Source of the DNA: Bog-756 sp963831535
Lineage (GTDB): Bacteria > Actinomycetota > Acidimicrobiia > Acidimicrobiales > RAAP-2
Length of the DNA stretch: 64,000 bases
Assembly: GCA_963831535.1 (NCBI GenBank)
Contig: CAWHQP010000001.1
Coordinates: 62,001 to 126,000, forward strand
Direction of reading: 5' to 3'
The stretch's first letter is position 1. Each line of letters starts with the position of its first letter. Below are positions 15,439-27,700 of this stretch, one piece after another. The position numbers were made by a program, and so were the translations under genes. The notes under the pieces are model-generated. The model had not been told where the DNA came from and made no database searches. It saw nothing but the letters and a program-made list of their open reading frames with translations.

Positions 15439-16461
15439 TCAATCCGGTGGATCGGACGGGGAGCTCGGGGACGGACGTGATCCCTCGGACACCACCCGGG
15501 CCAAGACGCGGTCCGCGGCCCCGTAGGGGTCCAGGCCGCCGTCGAGCATGGACACCGCTGATGTCGTCCATGCTTCCCCCGGCCAGCTCGGCGTCGATCT
15601 GCTCGGACAGTCGGGCCACCAGGATCTGGTGGAACTCGCGCTCCAGGCGCTCCCGGCGCTGCGGAGCCAGTGTGCCGTGCTCGATCTGGTGGGCCCGGTG
15701 ATCGCCGATGGCGGCCCACAGTCCTTCGACACCGTCGCCCGTGGAGGCCACCGTCTCCACGATGGGCGGGCGCCACGGTCCCAGCTCGGTGAGGTCGAGC
15801 ATCAACTCGAGGTCCCGCCTGGTCTCGCGGGCCCCGGGGCGGTCGGCCTTGTTGATGACGAACAGGTCGGCGATCTCGAGCAGTCCGGCCTTGTTGGCCT
15901 GGATGGCGTCCCCCCACCCCGGATTGACCACCACCACCGTGGTGTCGGTGGCCGCGGCCACCTCCACCTCCTGCTGGCCCACACCGACCGTCTCGACCAG
16001 CACCACCGGCATACCCACCGAGGAGAGCACCCGGACAGCGTCGGGCACGGCCACGGCCAAGCCCCCGAGGTGGCCACGGGTGGCCATGGAGCGGATGAAG
16101 ACGCCGTCGTCGAGGGCGTGGCTGGGCATGCGCACCCGGTCCCCGAGGATGGCACCCCCTGAGTAGGGGGACGAGGGGTCGACGGCCAGCACGGCCACCC
16201 GGCCGGGTCCGCCGTCGGGTCCGTGCTGGCGGGCCAGGGTGACCAGCCGGTCGGTCAGGGTGGACTTCCCCGCCCCGGGGGCACCGGTGATCCCCACCGT
16301 GTAGGCGTCGCCGGGGCCGCGGTAGGCCAATCCGGCCACGGCCCGGGACCGCGGTCGCCACCGCGCTCCACCAGCGACAACAGGCGGGCCAGTGCGGCCT
16401 GGTCCCCCCCTCGGGCGGCGTCGAACAGCGCGGCGGGATCGGTGGGGAGGGAGGCCGGCAT
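15439..16461 (-). CDS. meaB: Methylmalonyl-CoA mutase-associated GTPase MeaB (frame breaks)
   Basis: G3E-family GTPase that chaperones adenosylcobalamin-dependent mutases. Motifs are VGITGAPGAGKSTLTDRL (P-loop), AVDPSSPYSGGAILGDRVRM, VLVETVGVGQQEVEVA and FVINKADRPGA, with the C-terminal EREFHQILVARLSEQIDAEL helix. It begins at ATG 16461 (MPASLPTDPAALFDAARGGD). The frame changes near 16350, between LVERGG and AVAGLAYR (net two bases), and near 15556, after DDIS, where one extra G interrupts SMLDGGLDPYGAADRVL. No mutase gene is in the window. Confidence 0.85.
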
Positions 16462-16494
16462 GGAGTGTCGAGCGTATCCGGCCCCGGGCCGTAC

Positions 16495-17785
<1,291 letters not shown>

Positions 17786-17911
17786 CAGTATGGCCCGCTG
17801 CCGACGCGGGACCCTGATCGGCCGCACCGTCGCGTCGCCCCCGGACAGCCGGACCAGGATGCCGATCCTCGGGCCGATTGCCCCCGCCGCCAGCCACTAT
17901 CGTCTAGGTCC

Positions 17912-18912
17912 GTGACGACGTCACCCGCCCAGGCACCCGACCGCAACCTGGCCATGGAACTCGTGCGGGTCACCGAGGCCGCCGCCCTGGCCGCGTCCCG
18001 GTGGATGGGCCGGGGGGACAAGGAAGGGGCCGACGGCGCCGCGGTCAACGCCATGCGGATCGTCCTGTCCAGCGTCGTCCATGGACGGGGTGGTGGTCAT
18101 CGGCGAGGGCGAGAAGGACAACGCCCCCATGCTCTACAACGGCGAGCGCATCGGGGACGGCACGCCGCCCAAGGCCGACATCGCCGTGGACCCCATCGAC
18201 GGCACCACGCCCACGGCCCTCGGCCGGGGCGGTGCCCTGGCCGTGATCGCCGTGTCCGAGGAGGGCACCATGTTCGACCCGGGACCGTGCGTCTACATGG
18301 AGAAGCTGGCCGTGGGCCCCCGGTCGGCCGGGTGCATCGACATCACCGCGTCCATCGCGGACAACCTCGACCGCCGTGGCCAAGTCCAAGGGGACCTCGG
18401 TCCGGGACCTGGCCGTGGCCATCCTCGACCGGCCCCGCCATGCCGAGCTGATCGCCTCGGTCCGGGCCACCGGGGCCCGGATCCGGCTGATCACCGACGG
18501 GGACGTGGCCGGGGCCATCGCCACCTCGTGGCCCGACACCGGGGTGGATCTGCTGGTGGGCATCGGCGGGACCCCCGAGGGGGTGATCGCCGCGGCTGCC
18601 CTCAAGTCGATGGGCGGCGAGATCCAGGGGCGGCTGTGGCCCCGCGACGACGCCGAGCGCCAGGCCGCCCTCGACGCCGGCTACGACCTCGACGCCGTGC
18701 TCACCACCGACGACCTGGTGCGAGGGGACAACTGCTTCTTCGCCGCCACCGGCATCACCGACGGCGAGCTCCTCCACGGGGTCCGCTACGACGAGTTCGG
18801 CGCCACCAGCCAGTCGCTCGTCATGCGGTCCAAGTCGGGCACCGTCCGGCTCATCGAGGCCCGCCACCCGCTGCACAAGCTGGCCGAGTACAGCGCCATC
18901 GAGTTCAGCTGA
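17912..18912 (+). CDS. glpX: Fructose-1,6-bisphosphatase class II (two frame breaks)
   Basis: Gluconeogenic phosphatase of the inositol-monophosphatase-like fold. Visible are NLAMELVRVTEAAALAASRW, DGVVVIGEGEKDNAPMLYNG, the metal site AVDPIDGTTPTALG, a central KSKGTSVRDLAVAILDRPRH and the C-terminal EGVIAAAALKSMGGEIQGR with LTTDDLVRGDNCFFAATGIT. GTG 17912 starts it, probably leaderless or nearly so. Breaks near 18080 (extra G before TCCATGGAC) and 18384 (extra C before GCCGTGGCC) are corrected by one base each. It converges on the repeat-protein gene with a strong hairpin between them. Confidence 0.9.
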
Positions 18913-18960
18913 CCGGCGGGGGCGCTGCCCGCCTGCGGCCGGAGGACGCCGGCCCGCCGG
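18913..18960. terminator. GC-rich inverted repeat between convergent genes
   Basis: CCGGCGGG (18913-18920) and CCCGCCGG (18953-18960) are perfect inverted repeats directly after the glpX stop and directly before the stop of the convergent repeat-protein gene. The position suits a bidirectional terminator. There are no T tracts. Confidence 0.5.
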
Positions 18961-18961
18961 C

Positions 18962-20629
18962 TCAGGAGTTGTACGGGAACGACGTGGCGTTTCCGAAGGT
19001 GTAGATGCTGGCCGACGTGTCCACCAGCCAGTAGCCGAGGCCACTGGGGGTCCCGGCCATGCCGGTCACCACGTTGCCGTCCAGGTCGTGGGTCACGACC
19101 GCAGGGTTGTTGGCCGACCCGAATCCGTAGACCGTTCCGTCCTCGGTCACCTCCCAGTACCCCTGACCGTCGGGGGTGGCGGCGAAGGCCGTCATGGGCG
19201 AATCGATGGCGGTGCCCCCCGTGGAGCCCTGGAAGTCTGCGTCACCGAAGCAGAAGATCCCCCCGTCATCGGCCATCAGCCGGTAGCCCTGGCCGGTGGC
19301 CGTGGCCGCCATGGCCACCACGGGTCGGTTGAGGGGGATGGTGACCGATTGGAAGTTGGGGGCGCCGCCGAAGGGGAATACCCGTCCGGCCGCGTTGAAC
19401 AGCCAGTAGCCCGGCCCGGTGGGATCGGCGGTGATCCCGGCGATGGAGTCCGTCGGGTCGTCCACCGACCCGTCGTTCCCGGCATCCCCGAACGGGGTCA
19501 CGTGGCCGGAGGCGTCGACCAGCCAGTAGCCCCCGCCGTCCTCGGTACCGGCGATGCCCACGATGGGCTGGGCCAACAGCGCGGCGGCGAGATCACCGTA
19601 GAACCCGGCGTCCCCATAGGTCAGCACCTCGCCGTCGTCGCCGGCCACCCAGTAGCCGTGACCGCTGGGGGTCCGGGCGATGGCCGTGGCGAACGGTGTC
19701 AGGGGCGGGAGGACGGCCATCCCCACGATGGGACTGTTCAGGTGCATCCCCCCGGCCGACCCGGCGAAGGTGGCGTCGCCGAAGGCGAAGATGCCGCCGT
19801 CCGACGCCACCAGGAAGTAGCCACCGTCGTCCGAGGTGGCGCCCAGGCCCACGATGGGCTCGTTCAGGTGGATGTTCCCGGCCGAGCCGAAGAAGTGGGC
19901 GTCGCCGTAGGAGAAGATGCCGCCGTCCGAGGCCGCCAACCAGTAGCCGCCGCCGTCCGAGGAGGCCGACATGCCGACGATGGGCCGGTTGAGGGGGATG
20001 GCGCCGGCCGAGCCGAGGAAGGGGGCGTGGAAGGAGAAGATGCCGCCGTCCGAGGCCACCAGCCAATAACCGCCGGTCAGCGGGTCGGCGGCCATACCTA
20101 CGATGGGCTTGTTGAGGTGGATCCCACCGGTGGAGCCGTAGAAGGTGGCGTCGCCATAGGCGAAGATGCCCCCGTCACTGGCCACCAACCAGTAGCCACC
20201 GCCGTCCGGGGTGGCGGCCATACCCACGATGGGCCGGTTCAGATGGATGGCCCCGGCCGAGCCGTAGAAGCCGGCGTCGCCGTAGGTGAAGATGCCGCCG
20301 TCGGCGGCCACCAACCAGTAGCCGCCCCCGTCCGGGGTGGCGGCCATGCCCACGATGGGCTTGTTGAGGGGACCGCCTCCGGCCGAACCGTCAAAGCCGG
20401 CGTCGCCGTAGTTGAAGATGCCGCCGTCGGCGGCCACCAGCCAGTAGCTGTCCGGGCCGTTGTACACCTGGGGTCGGACGGCCACCCCGTGGGCCGCCGT
20501 AGCGCCACCCGCCGAGGCGCGGACGGCGAGACGGGGGGCGGCGCCGCTGACCCCGGCCGAGGCCAACGCACCCACCACCATGACCACGGTGGCCGCCAGG
20601 GTCCCCCACCGTCCAGGTCGCAGCCGCAT
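18962..20629 (-). CDS. Secreted protein of about eleven 42-residue DGGIF/GYWLVA repeats
   Basis: Starts MRLRPGRWGTLAATVVMVVG with a Sec signal peptide cut near SGAAP, so it is exported. The rest is a tandem array with core DGGIFxYGDAxFxGSxG, a xxLNxPIVGMAATPDGGGYWLV half and a short turn. About eleven units plus a final partial one are seen. The first six are near-identical and the later ones drift (ASGHVTPFGDAG, AAGRVFPFGGAP). Such repeats occur in exported proteins of Acidimicrobiia and other actinobacteria; a beta-propeller-like fold is plausible. No catalytic or anchoring motif is present. Function unknown. Confidence 0.82.
   Translation of the reverse strand: MRLRPGRWGTLAATVVMVVGALASAGVSGAAPRLAVRASAGGATAAHGVAVRPQVYNGPDSYWLVAADGGIFNYGDAGFDGSAGGGPLNKPIVGMAATPDGGGYWLVAADGGIFTYGDAGFYGSAGAIHLNRPIVGMAATPDGGGYWLVASDGGIFAYGDATFYGSTGGIHLNKPIVGMAADPLTGGYWLVASDGGIFSFHAPFLGSAGAIPLNRPIVGMSASSDGGGYWLAASDGGIFSYGDAHFFGSAGNIHLNEPIVGLGATSDDGGYFLVASDGGIFAFGDATFAGSAGGMHLNSPIVGMAVLPPLTPFATAIARTPSGHGYWVAGDDGEVLTYGDAGFYGDLAAALLAQPIVGIAGTEDGGGYWLVDASGHVTPFGDAGNDGSVDDPTDSIAGITADPTGPGYWLFNAAGRVFPFGGAPNFQSVTIPLNRPVVAMAATATGQGYRLMADDGGIFCFGDADFQGSTGGTAIDSPMTAFAATPDGQGYWEVTEDGTVYGFGSANNPAVVTHDLDGNVVTGMAGTPSGLGYWLVDTSASIYTFGNATSFPYNS
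19000..20480 (-). repeat. Tandem coding repeats, about 126-bp unit
   Basis: The coding repeats of the exported protein. The 5' six units (about 19730-20480) are closest to each other at DNA level, which points to recent expansion there. Boundaries are approximate. Confidence 0.7.
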
Positions 20630-20773
20630 CGATGTCCCCCTTGATTCGTTGACGGGGGCGTACCGACCACCGATGCACGCCGGCACGATTTGTAGCACGG
20701 TTGCACCCCGGTCCGATACCCCCAAGTCGGAGTCCGTCGCTCCTGGACCGGGGGACCTCGCGGGATCGACCGG

Positions 20774-21190
20774 CTACCCGACGACCACCAGGCCCGACCA
20801 CTCGGGTACCTCCAGATTGGTCTGGATGTCGACGGTCGAGGAGATGGTGGCCGTCCCGGCGTGCACCGCCGAGTAGTAGACCGTCCGGCTGCCGTTGCCG
20901 AACACCGTGTCCGAGACCAGATCCAGCCGGCCCGGAGGTATGACCCGTGGGGGTTCGGTGTCCTTGCCCGGGAATCGTGACCGGGGGACGCTGACCTCGA
21001 TACAGGTCCCCGGGACGGCCCGGACCACAGGAATGGGCGACTGGCTGGACAGCACCAGGTGGGCGGTGGCCCTGGTGCCGTGACACCCGGTCGTGGTCAC
21101 CGCGGACGGGACACCCGAGGTCGATGACGAGCAGGCCACCAGGGTGAGCCCGAGGGCCGCACAGGCGGCCAGGGCCCAACGCCGCCTCAT
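20774..21190 (-). CDS. Small putative lipoprotein
   Basis: 138 residues from ATG 21190: MRRRWALAACAALGLTLVAC, a signal peptide with lipobox L-V-A-C, followed by a Ser/Thr-rich linker and a soluble part containing two further Cys (TTTGCHGTRA and GTCIEVSVP) that could form a disulfide. A C-terminal beta-rich segment (AGTATISSTVDIQTNLEVPEW) ends in VVVG. It is likely anchored on the outer face of the membrane. It lies between atpC and the exported repeat protein. Family not recognised. Confidence 0.7.
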   Translation of the reverse strand: MRRRWALAACAALGLTLVACSSSTSGVPSAVTTTGCHGTRATAHLVLSSQSPIPVVRAVPGTCIEVSVPRSRFPGKDTEPPRVIPPGRLDLVSDTVFGNGSRTVYYSAVHAGTATISSTVDIQTNLEVPEWSGLVVVG

Positions 21191-21215
21191 CCGGGCATGC
21201 CGGCCGCTGCCGGGC

Positions 21216-21737
21216 TCAGGTGGTGGAGGAGGCGGTGGCGTCCACCGCCTCCAGCCGTACCTGGGCGCGGCGCAGCTCGGCCGCGACTTCGACCTGGTCG
21301 GCGTCGGGCTCCTCGTCCTCCCCGGCTCCCGACCCGGAGCCGGCGGCGCGACCGGCCACCCCACCGAGCTCGGCCACCCGGGCCTCGGCGGCCTCGAGGG
21401 CGGCACGGGCCCGGTCCACGTCGATCTCCCCGGCCAGTTCGGCCACGCCGACCAACAGGGTCACCCTGGTCCCCGAGGCGACCGGCTCCCCGTCGTCCCC
21501 GACCACGCCCTGTTCCACCTGGACGAAGCCGCCGTGGACGGCCACCCGCTCGTCCTCGCCCTCATCACGCACCACCCGGACCACGCCGGGCTCCACCGTG
21601 CCCACCAGGGGGGTGTGGCCGACCAGGAAGGTGATGTCCCCCTCGGCGGTGCGGAGGATCACCTCGGAGGCCAGTCCCGTGACGAGCACCCGCTCGGGGG
21701 TGACGAGGCTGATGGTGAAGAGATTGCTGTCGGCCAT
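21216..21737 (-). CDS. atpC: ATP synthase F1 epsilon subunit
   Basis: Epsilon subunit coupling the central stalk to rotation. It opens MADSNLFTISLVTPERVLVTG and shows LVGHTPLVGTVEPGVVRV and AVHGGFVQVE of the beta-sandwich. 173 residues, longer than the usual 130-140. The extra length is a Gly/Ser-acidic insert (about residues 128-150, GSGSGAGEDEEPDADQ) inside the C-terminal helical hairpin. Last gene of the atp operon, 18 bases after atpD. Confidence 0.9.
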   Translation of the reverse strand: MADSNLFTISLVTPERVLVTGLASEVILRTAEGDITFLVGHTPLVGTVEPGVVRVVRDEGEDERVAVHGGFVQVEQGVVGDDGEPVASGTRVTLLVGVAELAGEIDVDRARAALEAAEARVAELGGVAGRAAGSGSGAGEDEEPDADQVEVAAELRRAQVRLEAVDATASSTT

Positions 21738-21755
21738 GGTTCGGACCGGCCCCGA

Positions 21756-23201
21756 TCAGTCGTTCTCGAGTGCGTGGGCCTTGGCCAGTGCCGACTCGGC
21801 ACCGCCCACGTTCAAGAAGGCCTGCTCGGGGACTTCGTCGAGATCGCCGTTGACCAGAGCCTCGAAGGACTCGACGGTCTCCTCGACCGGCACGGTCACG
21901 CCCTTCAGACCGGTGAACACCTCGCCGACGTTGAACGGCTGGGACAAGAAGCGCTGGATCTTGCGAGCCCGTGTCACCGTTACCCGGTCCTCCTCGGATA
22001 GCTCGTCGAGACCGAGGATGGCGATGATGTCCTGGAGCTCCTTGTAGCGCTGGAGCACCCCCTGGACCCGACGGGCCACGTTGTAGTGGCGGTCGCCGAC
22101 GATCTCGGGAGCCAGGATGTTCGAGGTCGACGACAACGGGTCCACGGCCGGATAGATGCCGAGTGAGGCGATGTCACGAGACAGCTCGGTGGTGGCGTCG
22201 AGGTGGGTGAAGGTGGTGAACGGCGCCGGATCGGTGTAGTCATCAGCGGGGACGTAGACGGCCTGGAGGGAGGTGATCGATCGCCCCCTCGTCGAGGTGA
22301 TCCGCTCCTGGAGCTGGCCCATCTCGTCGGCCAGGGTGGGCTGGTAGCCCACGGCCGAGGGCATCCGGCCGAGCAGGGTGGAGACCTCGGAGCCGGCCTG
22401 GACGAAACGGAAGATGTTGTCCACGAAGAGCAGCACGTCCTGATTCTTCACGTCCCGGAAGTACTCGGCCATGGTCAAGGCGGCCAGCGCCACCCGGAGC
22501 CGGACGCCCGGGGGCTCGTCCATCTGCCCGTAGACGAGGGCGGCCTTCTCGATGACGCCCGACTCCTGCATCTCGATCCAGAGGTCGGTCCCCTCACGGG
22601 TGCGCTCGCCCACCCCGGCGAAGACCGACACACCGCCGTGGTTGGTGGCCACCCGGTTGATCATCTCCTGAATGAGCACGGTCTTGCCCACGCCGGCCCC
22701 GCCGAACAGGCCGATCTTGCCACCCTGGACGTAGGGCTCGAGGAGGTCGATCACCTTGATGCCGGTCTCGAACATGACCGCCCGGGGCTCCAGGGTGTCG
22801 AAGTCGGGGGCGGACCGGTGGATCTCCCAGTGGTCCTCGGCCTCGCCGATGGAGTCGGTGTCGAGCGGCTGGCCTAGGACGTTGAACACGTGGCCGAGCA
22901 CGGCGTCGCCCACCGGAACCTGCAGACCGCGACCCAGGTTGCGCACCTCGGCACCCCGGGTCAGCCCGTCGGTGGCACGGAGGCAGATGCAGCGAACGCG
23001 GCCGTCGCCGATCTGCTGGGCCACCTCGGCCACGATGATCTCCTTGTTCCCTTCCAGCAAGGCGTCGACCTCGACGGCCCCGTTGATCTCGGGCAGCGCA
23101 TGGGGCGGGAACTCGACGTCGATGACGGGACCGGCGATGGCCACGACCCGGCCGGTGGGCAGGGTGGCGGCCTCGGTGGGCTGAGGGGCTGTGGTGGTCA
23201 T
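21756..23201 (-). CDS. atpD: ATP synthase F1 beta subunit
   Basis: Catalytic subunit. 481 residues, intact. Walker A is GLFGGAGVGKTVLIQE; the catalytic Glu lies in AGVGERTREG; Walker B is VLLFVDNIFRF; the DELSEED-type lever loop is DELSEEDRVTV. All expected elements are present. Confidence 0.97.
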   Translation of the reverse strand: MTTTAPQPTEAATLPTGRVVAIAGPVIDVEFPPHALPEINGAVEVDALLEGNKEIIVAEVAQQIGDGRVRCICLRATDGLTRGAEVRNLGRGLQVPVGDAVLGHVFNVLGQPLDTDSIGEAEDHWEIHRSAPDFDTLEPRAVMFETGIKVIDLLEPYVQGGKIGLFGGAGVGKTVLIQEMINRVATNHGGVSVFAGVGERTREGTDLWIEMQESGVIEKAALVYGQMDEPPGVRLRVALAALTMAEYFRDVKNQDVLLFVDNIFRFVQAGSEVSTLLGRMPSAVGYQPTLADEMGQLQERITSTRGRSITSLQAVYVPADDYTDPAPFTTFTHLDATTELSRDIASLGIYPAVDPLSSTSNILAPEIVGDRHYNVARRVQGVLQRYKELQDIIAILGLDELSEEDRVTVTRARKIQRFLSQPFNVGEVFTGLKGVTVPVEETVESFEALVNGDLDEVPEQAFLNVGGAESALAKAHALEND

Positions 23202-23301
23202 GAGGGTTCGGATTCCTTCGTTTGGTCAGCTACGCGGAGCGAGGTACGTGGGGGACGGGGAGGAGACAGGTACTCGCCGGCAGGCTCGGGTCGGGCCACG
23301 G

Positions 23302-24253
23302 TCAGACCCTGGTCTCGATGATCAGTCCGCCCGTGTCGTCGTCGTTGCCGGCGCGCAGGGCCTCGGCACCGCCCACGATCTCCATGATCTCGGTGGTGAT
23401 GGTGTCCTGGCGGGCCCGGTTCATGATCCGGGAGTACTTCTTGATCAGCTCACCGGCGTTCTCGGTGGCCGCGGCCATGGCCCGTTGCCGGGCGGTGACC
23501 TCGGAGGCCGCCGCCTCGAGCAGCGCTCCGAAGATCTCCGTCTCGGCGGCCCGGGGGGCGAGGGTCTCGAGCAGGATGGCGGCGTCGGGTTCGAACTCGG
23601 TGTAGCCCTTCGGCCCCTCCGCCTCGGCCGGGGCGTCCTCGTCGTCGGTCGCCCCGGCGCGCGGATCGACCAGCGGGAGGAGCTGGCGCACCTCGACCCT
23701 CTGGGAGCCGGCCGAGAGGAAGCGGGTGGTGACGATCATCACCTGGTCCACCTCGCCGTGGACGAACGGGGTGAGCACGGCGGCGGCCACGGCCCGGGCG
23801 TCGGTGAACGTGGGCCGCTCGCTCATGCCGGTGAACGACTGCTCGACGGCCTGGCCCCGGTACCGGAAGTAGCCCTGGGCCTTCTTGCCCACGGTGAACA
23901 GCCGCCACTCGGTCCCGTCGGACTCGAAGCCGGCGAGGAGCCGCTCGGTGGCCCGGAACACCAAGGTGTTGTACCCACCGCACAGTCCGCGGTCGGCCAC
24001 GATGGACAGGACAGCCACCCGCTCGACGCTGCTCGGGGGTGCCGAGCAGCCGCCCGGCGGCATCGGGGTCGCCCAGCGCGGTCTCGAGCACGATCCGGTT
24101 CATGCCCTGCTGATAGGGCCGGGCCGCGGCGATCCGACCCTGGGCCCGCACGATCTGGGACGCGGCGATCAGCTCCATGGCCTTGGTGATCTTCTTCGTC
24201 GACTGGATGCTCTTGATCCGCCGACGGAGGATCCGTTCCTGACCTCCGGCCAT
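23302..24253 (-). CDS. atpG: ATP synthase F1 gamma subunit (one frame break)
   Basis: Rotor shaft. The N-terminal coiled-coil helix reads RRIKSIQSTKKITKAMELIA. After the break come VAVLSIVADRGLCGGYNTLV, and the C-terminal helix carries MAAATENAGELIKKYSRIMN with RQDTITTEIMEIVGGAEAL. One extra C near 24026 (CAG CGT C GAG) disrupts the frame between TPEQR and VERVAVLS. An acidic loop (TDDEDAPAEAEGP) is inserted at about residue 205. Confidence 0.93.
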
Positions 24254-24256
24254 GGG

Positions 24257-25772
<1,516 letters not shown>

Positions 25773-25780
<8 letters not shown>

Positions 25781-26722
25781 CGGTTGGGTCCCTTCCTTCT
25801 GGAATTCGGTAGGCCGCCTCGGAGACGAGGAGGTGTTCCTTCAGTTCGTCGAGCCGGTGGCGGGTGCTGCTGTCGACCAGCAGGTCGCCGACCTGGACGA
25901 CCACGCCGCCCAGCAGCTGCGGGGCGATGGTCACCTGCAGGTCGACCGGGTTGCCGGCCAGCACGACCCAGGGCCTCGCTCAGCTGGCGGCGCTGGTCCT
26001 CGCCGACCTCGGTGGCGGCCTGGACCCGGGCCACCCGCCAGCCACGGGCCCGGGCGGCGTCCTCGACCAGGGCGTCGAGCGTGGCCACGATGTCCCGGGC
26101 CCGGCCGCCCCGGACGGCGTAGGCGGCCAGCCGGCCGGTGGCCGGCAGGACCTGGTCCGCCGAGCAGTTCGGCGATGACCTGCTGGCGGACGGTGACGGG
26201 CAGGTCACGGTCGCCGAGGGCGTGTCCGCAGGCGTCGGTTGGACTCGACGGTCCGGGCGAAGCGGAACAGCTGGTCCTCGATCTCCTCGAGCTCGGGGAC
26301 GGTGACGGTCTCGAACACGGCGGCGGCGTAGCCCGAGACCCGGTTGCGGGAGGCCATGCGGCCGAGGACCTCTTCGAGGTCGGGCTCGGCGGCCGTGGCC
26401 GGGGGCCGGGTGGCAGCGTGGGTCACCCGGGCGGCCAGCCAGTGGAAGGAGGCGGTCGAGCTCGCCGGCCGGCACCACCGTGACCGCCTGGTGGACGAGG
26501 CTGCGCACCTCGGGACGGACCTGCCCCTCGAGCAGATGGTCGAGTACGGCCCGGCGGGACGGCCACCGGTACCGATCCGTCGTTGATGGCCAAGGTGAGC
26601 TCGGTGCTGCCGTCGACCAGGTCGGCCACCGACGCCAGCTCCGCGCCGGCCTCGGCGAGCCCGCCGGCGGCGGCCAGCGACTCCTCCATGGCGGCCAGAT
26701 AGCCCTGGAGGGCTGGGTTCAC
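25773..26722 (-). CDS. atpH: ATP synthase F1 delta subunit (five frame breaks)
   Basis: Peripheral-stalk subunit (OSCP-like). It begins at GTG 26722 (VNPALQGYLAAMEESLAAAGG), whose GTGA overlaps the atpF stop. The N-terminal helical domain (LDGSTELTLAIND; AVLDHLLEGQVRPEVRSLV; RNRVSGYAAAVFETV) and the C-terminal beta/helix (GNPVDLQVTIAPQLLGGVVVQVGD; STRHRLDELKE) are recognisable. Single extra G/C bases near 26561, 26451, 26222, 26158 and 25968 scatter the protein over three frames. Removing each gives one continuous chain of roughly 310 residues, longer than the classic 180 and comparable to actinobacterial long forms. Confidence 0.82.
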
Positions 26723-27270
26723 CGACCGCTCCCGGCGCCGGCGGCGGCATCGGTTGATCTCGGCCCGAACAGCGGCGATGGCCTCGTCGATGAGGTCCTG
26801 GTGGTCGGAGGCCTGGATCTCGCGGCCGATCACCCGCTCGGCGGCGGCCAGCACGATCTCGCCCACCCGGGCGCGTGACCTCTTCGACGGCGGCCTGACG
26901 GGCGATGACCACCTCGGCGTCGGCGGCCTGCACGATGCGGTCGTGGATGGCCTGGGCGTCGGCCTCGGCCCGGAGCTTGGTCTGATCGGCCGCCGTGGCG
27001 GCGTTGGACACGATCTCGCGGGCCTGGGTACGGGCCTGCTCGAGGAGCGGCCCGGCGCTCGACGTCGGCCTCCTCGGCGTCGGCTTTGGCCTTGTCGGCC
27101 GCCTCGAGCTCGCCGCGGATCTGGTCCTGGCGCTCGGTGAGGGCCTTGTTCAACACCGGCAGGACCTTCTTGCCGATGACCCACACCACCACGAGGAAGG
27201 CCAGGAGTACGACGATGAAGGTCCCGTTGGGGACGAGGAAGTTGCTGGTGGCAAGCGTCACGTTGGTCAT
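26719..27270 (-). CDS. atpF: ATP synthase F0 subunit b (three frame breaks)
   Basis: Peripheral stalk. One N-terminal membrane segment (GTFIVVLLAFLVVVWVIGKKV) is followed by a long charged helix (LNKALTERQDQIRGELEAADK; IVSNAATAADQTKLRAEADAQ; GEIVLAAAERVIGREI). Extra bases near 27051, 26872 and 26751 break the frame. Correcting the last gives an INDAAAGAGSGR ending whose TGA overlaps the atpH GTG, a standard coupling. Only one b-type gene is present. Confidence 0.85.
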
Positions 27271-27369
27271 CCTTGTTCACTCGGGTGGGGGCACCGGCTC
27301 CACGTCCCGCCGCTGGCCCCGGTCACGGGTGCCCGCCCTCGGGGTCGGCCGGCCGGCGCCACCGCGGTC

Positions 27370-27633
27370 CTACTTGCCCAGGGAGAAGACGAAGAGGGCG
27401 GCGAAGACCAGGTTGATGAAGTAGGCGGCCTCGCACAGACCCACGGTGAGGAACATGATCGTGGTCAGACGACCCTGGGCCTCGGGCTGGCGGGCGATGC
27501 CGGCGATGGTCTGGCTGCCGGCCAGGCCGTCACCGATGGACGCACCGACGGCGCCGCCGCCCAGTGCCAGTCCGGCACCGACCATGGCACCGGCGATCTT
27601 GATCGCGCTGTCCAGTGATGGGTCTGCTGCCAT
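27370..27633 (-). CDS. atpE: ATP synthase F0 subunit c
   Basis: 87-residue hairpin forming the rotor ring. GAMVGAGLALGGGAVGASIGD is helix 1, ARQPEAQG the polar loop, and helix 2 carries the ion-binding Glu in FLTVGLCEAAYFINLVF. No Ser/Thr follows the Glu, which argues for proton rather than sodium coupling. Confidence 0.96.
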   Translation of the reverse strand: MAADPSLDSAIKIAGAMVGAGLALGGGAVGASIGDGLAGSQTIAGIARQPEAQGRLTTIMFLTVGLCEAAYFINLVFAALFVFSLGK

Positions 27634-27700
27634 TGTTCCTTCTCCTTTTATGGGGTTCTCGAGATCGAGTGGGTTGTCGTTGAATCTGCCGTTGTCGTGG

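Noticed and set aside
19000..20480. CRISPR-like or IS-type direct repeats
   Set aside because: The periodic DNA is coding, with a 126-bp unit, in frame and without spacers.
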